Shown here: positions 6,628-9,756 of the stretch, in pieces
How positions within the stretch are numbered: position 1 is the stretch's first letter
Layout of the letters: each line of letters starts with the position of its first letter
From: DASRHY01 sp046765875
GTDB lineage: Bacteria; Actinomycetota; Actinomycetes; Propionibacteriales; Kribbellaceae
Direction: 5' to 3'
DNA: 9,756 nucleotides
Assembly: GCA_046765875.1 (NCBI GenBank)
Contig: JBKPSJ010000363.1
Span: 1-9,756 of the forward strand
Notes under the pieces: model-generated
Database searches by the model: none
What the model was told of the DNA's origin: nothing
What the model saw: the letters and a program-made list of their open reading frames with translations, nothing else
Position numbers and translations under genes: made by a program

Positions 6628-6860
6628 CGGCCCGCGGGCGGGTGCGCCCGCCACCGTCCCCCGGCCGCCGGCGTCACCTCTCCCACCCTGGTGATGCCTT
6701 CGTCGTCGGGGCGGACGCACCGCCGGCATGCGGATTCCAGCGCGGCTACGAGCCGGTCGGCGAAAAGCCCGACCGGACCGCCCCCGTCCACCACGACCGC
6801 CGCGCCCCCGGGCAGCAGGCCGCCGACGGTGTCGAGCACCTCGTGCCAGCGGTCGGCCAT
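6624..6860 (-). CDS. Small ORF: uridine-kinase-like N-terminal fragment with degraded P-loop
   Basis: This 78-codon frame starts at ATG (complement of 6858-6860) and ends at a TGA overlapping the methyltransferase GTG. Nearly every third codon position is G or C, which supports coding. The segment AAVVVDGGGPVGLFADRLV (20-38) followed by an Ala/Leu helix resembles the strand-loop-helix start of nucleoside/uridine-kinase-like P-loop proteins, but the GK[ST] of Walker A is missing, so it should not be an active kinase. The frame ends RWRAHPPAGR. I recall actinobacterial methyltransferases that carry such a kinase-like N-terminal domain ahead of PVIR...WYL.ESRAFFA, which would make this the first half of one protein split by a deletion or frameshift; this is from memory and unverified. 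Ribosome site: AGG two bases before ATG, poorly spaced. It is divergent from the molybdate operon. Confidence 0.5.
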   Translation of the reverse strand: MADRWHEVLDTVGGLLPGGAAVVVDGGGPVGLFADRLVAALESACRRCVRPDDEGITRVGEVTPAAGGRWRAHPPAGR

Positions 6861-6927
6861 ACCTCATCATGCAGATGCGGTACACCTAAGGGCAAGGATC
6901 CAGCAGACGCCAGTTTGAACCAGACTA

Positions 6928-6961
6928 TTAACTCGCAGTTGCGAGAGGTTACTGTACCCGA
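6928..6961 (+). promoter_or_regulatory. Putative promoter of the molybdate operon, leaderless
   Basis: TTAACT (6928-6933) resembles a -35 and TACTGT (6950-6955) fits the actinobacterial -10 pattern TANNNT, with a 16-base spacer. Transcription would begin about 6-7 bases after the -10, at or next to the GTG start codon at 6962. This predicts a leaderless mRNA, common in Actinobacteria. No well-spaced Shine-Dalgarno precedes 6962; the nearest, GAGAGG, is 13 bases away. Confidence 0.6.
6932..6945. promoter_or_regulatory. Perfect dyad CTCGCA-GT-TGCGAG, candidate operator of the Mop-domain regulator
   Basis: CTCGCA (6932-6937) and TGCGAG (6940-6945) are exact inverted copies around GT, located between the -35 and -10 of the operon promoter. 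Looser outer symmetry (TAAC at 6929, GTTA at 6948) flanks it. A dimer bound here would block RNA polymerase or remodel the spacer. The regulator encoded immediately downstream is the natural candidate for binding. This is inferred from position and symmetry. Confidence 0.6.
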
Positions 6962-7360
6962 GTGACGGCATTTCAGATCGGCGAGGCCGCCCAGTTGCTC
7001 GGCGTCAGCCCCGACACGGTTCGTCGCTGGGTCGACACCGGCCGGCTGACGGCGAACCGCGACGAGCACGGTCACCGGGTGATCGACGGCGTCGACCTGG
7101 CCGGATACGTGCGCTCGCACGGCACCGACGACGAGGACAGCGACAAGTCGTCGGCGCGCAACCGGCTGCGCGGCATCGTCACCGCGGTGACCAAGGACAC
7201 GGTGATGGCCCAGGTCGACATCCAGGCCGGGCCGTTCCGGGTTGTCGCGCTGATGAGCCGGGAGGCCGTCGACGACCTCAGCCTGGAGGTCGGGTCGCTG
7301 GCGGTTGCGGTGATCAAGTCGACAACGGTCGTGGTGGAAAGGGTGAGGAAGACCGGATGA
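6962..7360 (+). CDS. HTH-Mop (TOBE) molybdate-responsive regulator
   Basis: The 132-residue protein has two domains. An N-terminal excisionase/MerR-type helix-turn-helix (4-50, with FQIGEAAQLLGVSPDTVRRW and GHRVIDGVDLAGYV) is followed by an acidic linker (54-62). A single Mop/TOBE domain (64-127) starts at SARNRLRG and includes VMAQVDIQAG, LMSREAVDDLSLEVG and AVIKSTTVVV. Mop domains bind molybdate or tungstate oxyanions between subunits of an oligomer, so the protein is likely a one-component sensor-regulator for the transporter. It differs from E. coli ModE, which has a LysR-like HTH and two Mop domains. Its stop overlaps the modA ATG (ATGA), so it is co-transcribed with modABC and probably autoregulated through the dyad at 6932-6945. 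GTG 6962 is the start because it gives the complete HTH and lies at the predicted transcription start. Confidence 0.9.
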   Translation: MTAFQIGEAAQLLGVSPDTVRRWVDTGRLTANRDEHGHRVIDGVDLAGYVRSHGTDDEDSDKSSARNRLRGIVTAVTKDTVMAQVDIQAGPFRVVALMSREAVDDLSLEVGSLAVAVIKSTTVVVERVRKTG

Positions 7361-8154
7361 GGAGTCGATGGCCGGCCGCGATCGCCGCCGCAGGGCTGAT
7401 GCTGGCCGCAGCGGGCTGCGGGTCCGACGACAGCACCGACAATGCCGCTCCGCAGGCCGGGAGTAGTCCGAGCGCGGTGACGGATGACGTCACGGTGTTC
7501 GCCGCGGCGTCGCTGACCGAGTCGTTCAACCAGATCGGCAAGGACTTCGAGGCGGCCCATCCGGGCACCAAGGTGACCTTCAACTACGGCGGCAGTTCCG
7601 GGCTGGCCACCCAGATCAACCAGGGTGCTCCGGCGGACGTGTTCGCCTCGGCGAGCCCGTCGACGATGAAGACCGTCACCGACGCGGGTAACGGTGCCGG
7701 CGACCCGGCAACCTTCGTCAGGAACCAGTTGGTGATCGCGGTTGCCAAGGGCAACCCGAAGGGCATCAAGACACTGGCCGACCTGACCAAGCCGGATACC
7801 AAGGTCGCGTTGTGCGCCGAGCAGGTGCCGTGCGGTGCCGCCGCCAAGAAGGCGCTCGCGGCCGCCGGCGTCACCCTGAAGCCGGCCACTCTCGAGCAGG
7901 ACGTCAAGGCGGTGCTGTCCAAGGTCAAGCTCGGCGAGGTGGATGCCGGCCTGGTGTACCTCACGGACGCCAAGGCGGCCTCCGCCGACGTCGACGGGAT
8001 CGAGTTCCCCGAGTCGGCGGGCGCGATCAACGACTACCCGATCATTGTGCTGAGCAAGGCACCGAACAAGCAGGCCGCGCAGGCATTCGTCGACTACGTC
8101 AAGGGCGACAAGGCGCAGGCGGTGCTGAAGCAGGCCGGCTTCCAGGCACCCTAG
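7357..8154 (+). CDS. modA: Molybdate ABC transporter substrate-binding lipoprotein ModA
   Basis: This 265-residue protein binds molybdate (and probably tungstate) outside the membrane and delivers it to ModB. The N-terminus has a basic start, a hydrophobic stretch and a lipobox AAGC with Cys21 as the predicted lipid anchor, then a Ser/Asp-rich tether. The mature fold begins VTVFAAASLTESF (46-57). Candidate oxyanion ligands are Ser52 in AAASL, Ser80/Ser81 in NYGGSSGL, the FASAS segment near 96-100, and Tyr201 in AGLVY, at the place of the ligand tyrosine in known ModA proteins. Two cysteines in LCAEQVPC could form a disulfide. The start ATG overlaps the regulator stop by four bases, and the stop abuts the modB GTG. 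Confidence 0.95.
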   Translation: MRSRWPAAIAAAGLMLAAAGCGSDDSTDNAAPQAGSSPSAVTDDVTVFAAASLTESFNQIGKDFEAAHPGTKVTFNYGGSSGLATQINQGAPADVFASASPSTMKTVTDAGNGAGDPATFVRNQLVIAVAKGNPKGIKTLADLTKPDTKVALCAEQVPCGAAAKKALAAAGVTLKPATLEQDVKAVLSKVKLGEVDAGLVYLTDAKAASADVDGIEFPESAGAINDYPIIVLSKAPNKQAAQAFVDYVKGDKAQAVLKQAGFQAP

Positions 8155-8948
8155 GTGGCGCGCCGGCACACCGGGAACCGGGTCCCGCTCGCGCTGCTGC
8201 TGCCGGCCGCGATCGGGCTGGCATTCCTGGTCCTGCCGTTGGCCGGGCTACTGATCCGCGCGCCGTGGTCGACGGCGCTGGAGCGGCTGAAAGAGCCTGC
8301 CGTACGCCAGGCACTGTGGCTGTCGCTGCGGTGCGCGACTCTGGCCACGGTGTTCTGCCTGCTGCTCGGCGTACCTCTGGCATGGCTGCTCGCCCGGATC
8401 GAGTTCCCCGGCCGGAAGCTGGTACGTGCTCTGGTCACCGTTCCGCTGGTGCTGCCACCGGTGGTCGGCGGGGTCGCGCTGCTACTCGTGTTCGGCCGGC
8501 GCGGACTGGTCGGGTCGTGGCTGGATTCGACCTTCGGGATCTCGCTGCCGTTCACGACCGCCGGTGTCGTCGTCGCCGAGGCCTTCGTCGCGATGCCGTT
8601 CCTGGTCATCGCGGTCGAGGGCGCCCTGCGCGGCTCGGACACCCGGTACGAGGAGGCCTCGGCCACGCTCGGCGCCGGGCGCTGGACGACATTCCGGCGG
8701 GTCACGCTGCCGCTGGTGGCGCCCGGTATCGCGGCCGGGACGGTGCTGTGCTGGGCCCGCGCGCTCGGCGAGTTCGGCGCCACGATCACCTTCGCGGGGA
8801 ACTTTCCGGGCCGGACCCAGACAATGCCGCTCGCGGTGTATCTCGCATTGGAGAACGACCTGCAGGCGGCGATCGTGCTGAGCCTGATACTGCTGATCGT
8901 GTCGGTGGTGATCCTGGCCAGCCTGCGGGACAAGTGGATCGGCGTGGC

Positions 8949-8952
<4 letters not shown>
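8155..8952 (+). CDS. modB: Molybdate ABC transporter permease ModB
   Basis: This 265-residue inner-membrane protein forms the molybdate channel as a dimer. Hydrophobic segments lie at about 11-33, 55-80, 91-113, 133-155, 185-205 and 236-257. The cytoplasmic EAA loop that docks onto ModC is at 167-187 (EASATLGAGRW then FRRVTLPL). GEFGATITFAGN and PGRTQTMPLAVYL (218-230) are characteristic of ModB and related oxyanion permeases. The GTG start directly follows the modA stop, and the stop overlaps the modC GTG (GTGA), so translation is coupled along the operon. Confidence 0.94.

Positions 8953-9756
<804 letters not shown>

Larger units (their letters stand above)
6861..6961. promoter_or_regulatory. 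Divergent intergenic region ahead of the molybdate operon
   Basis: This 101-bp gap separates the leftward kinase-like/methyltransferase pair from the rightward molybdate operon. The right half carries the operon promoter and dyad listed separately. In the left half I see no clear promoter for the leftward genes. Confidence 0.5.

Noticed and set aside
5354..6694. Plus-strand open frame running through the MFS 3' half and opposite the methyltransferase (446 codons)
   Set aside because: It is a frame-shifted reading of MFS followed by antisense methyltransferase, Arg/Pro/Ser-rich, with no domain or ribosome site.
6655..6885. Extension of the methyltransferase frame upstream to the ATG at 6885
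   Set aside because: The added residues are almost all Arg/Gly/Pro, while the alternative frame over the same bases looks coding; the true start is most likely the GTG at 6627, or at the latest reading the two frames are a broken gene.
7485..7492. Palindrome TGACGTCA inside modA
   Set aside because: It sits in the coding sequence at the start of the mature ModA fold, away from any promoter, and is explained by GAC and GTC codons.

Overview
The window is GC-rich DNA with strongly G/C-biased third codon positions, many GTG starts, and genes packed into overlapping ATGA/GTGA stop-start junctions. This fits a high-GC Actinomycetota chromosome. The genus cannot be fixed from the sequence alone. 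No rRNA, tRNA, CRISPR array, insertion sequence, phage gene or plasmid gene was seen. The content is metabolic, transport and regulatory, and nearly every base is assigned.

Region 1 (1-3582): the first ten codons of a probable LysR-type regulator run leftward off the window. A 120-bp divergent promoter region carrying an imperfect 25-bp dyad separates it from putA, a 1143-residue bifunctional proline dehydrogenase / glutamate-semialdehyde dehydrogenase that converts proline to glutamate. Region 2 (3575-6050): a RibD-C/dihydrofolate-reductase-like protein (minus strand, tail overlapping putA by 8 bp) is divergent from a marR-MFS exporter operon. The 113-bp gap between them holds a perfect TTAGC-AAA-GCTAA dyad, a likely MarR operator.

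Region 3 (5950-6860, minus strand): a SAM-dependent methyltransferase is preceded by a 78-codon ORF that resembles the start of a uridine-kinase-like P-loop protein with a degraded P-loop. The two are joined by a GTGA overlap, and I suspect they are the halves of one ancestral protein separated by a deletion or frameshift. The methyltransferase 3' end runs 101 bp antisense into the exporter gene. Region 4 (6928-9756): a molybdate uptake operon reads regulator (xis/MerR-type HTH plus a single Mop/TOBE domain), modA (lipoprotein), modB (permease), modC (ATPase, cut by the window end). Its promoter looks leaderless and has a perfect CTCGCA-GT-TGCGAG dyad between the -35 and -10 elements, the obvious candidate operator for the regulator.

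I found no convincing wholly new system. The items most worth a second look are the split kinase-like/methyltransferase pair, the one-component Mop regulator with its dyad, and the two regulatory dyads upstream of marR and putA.
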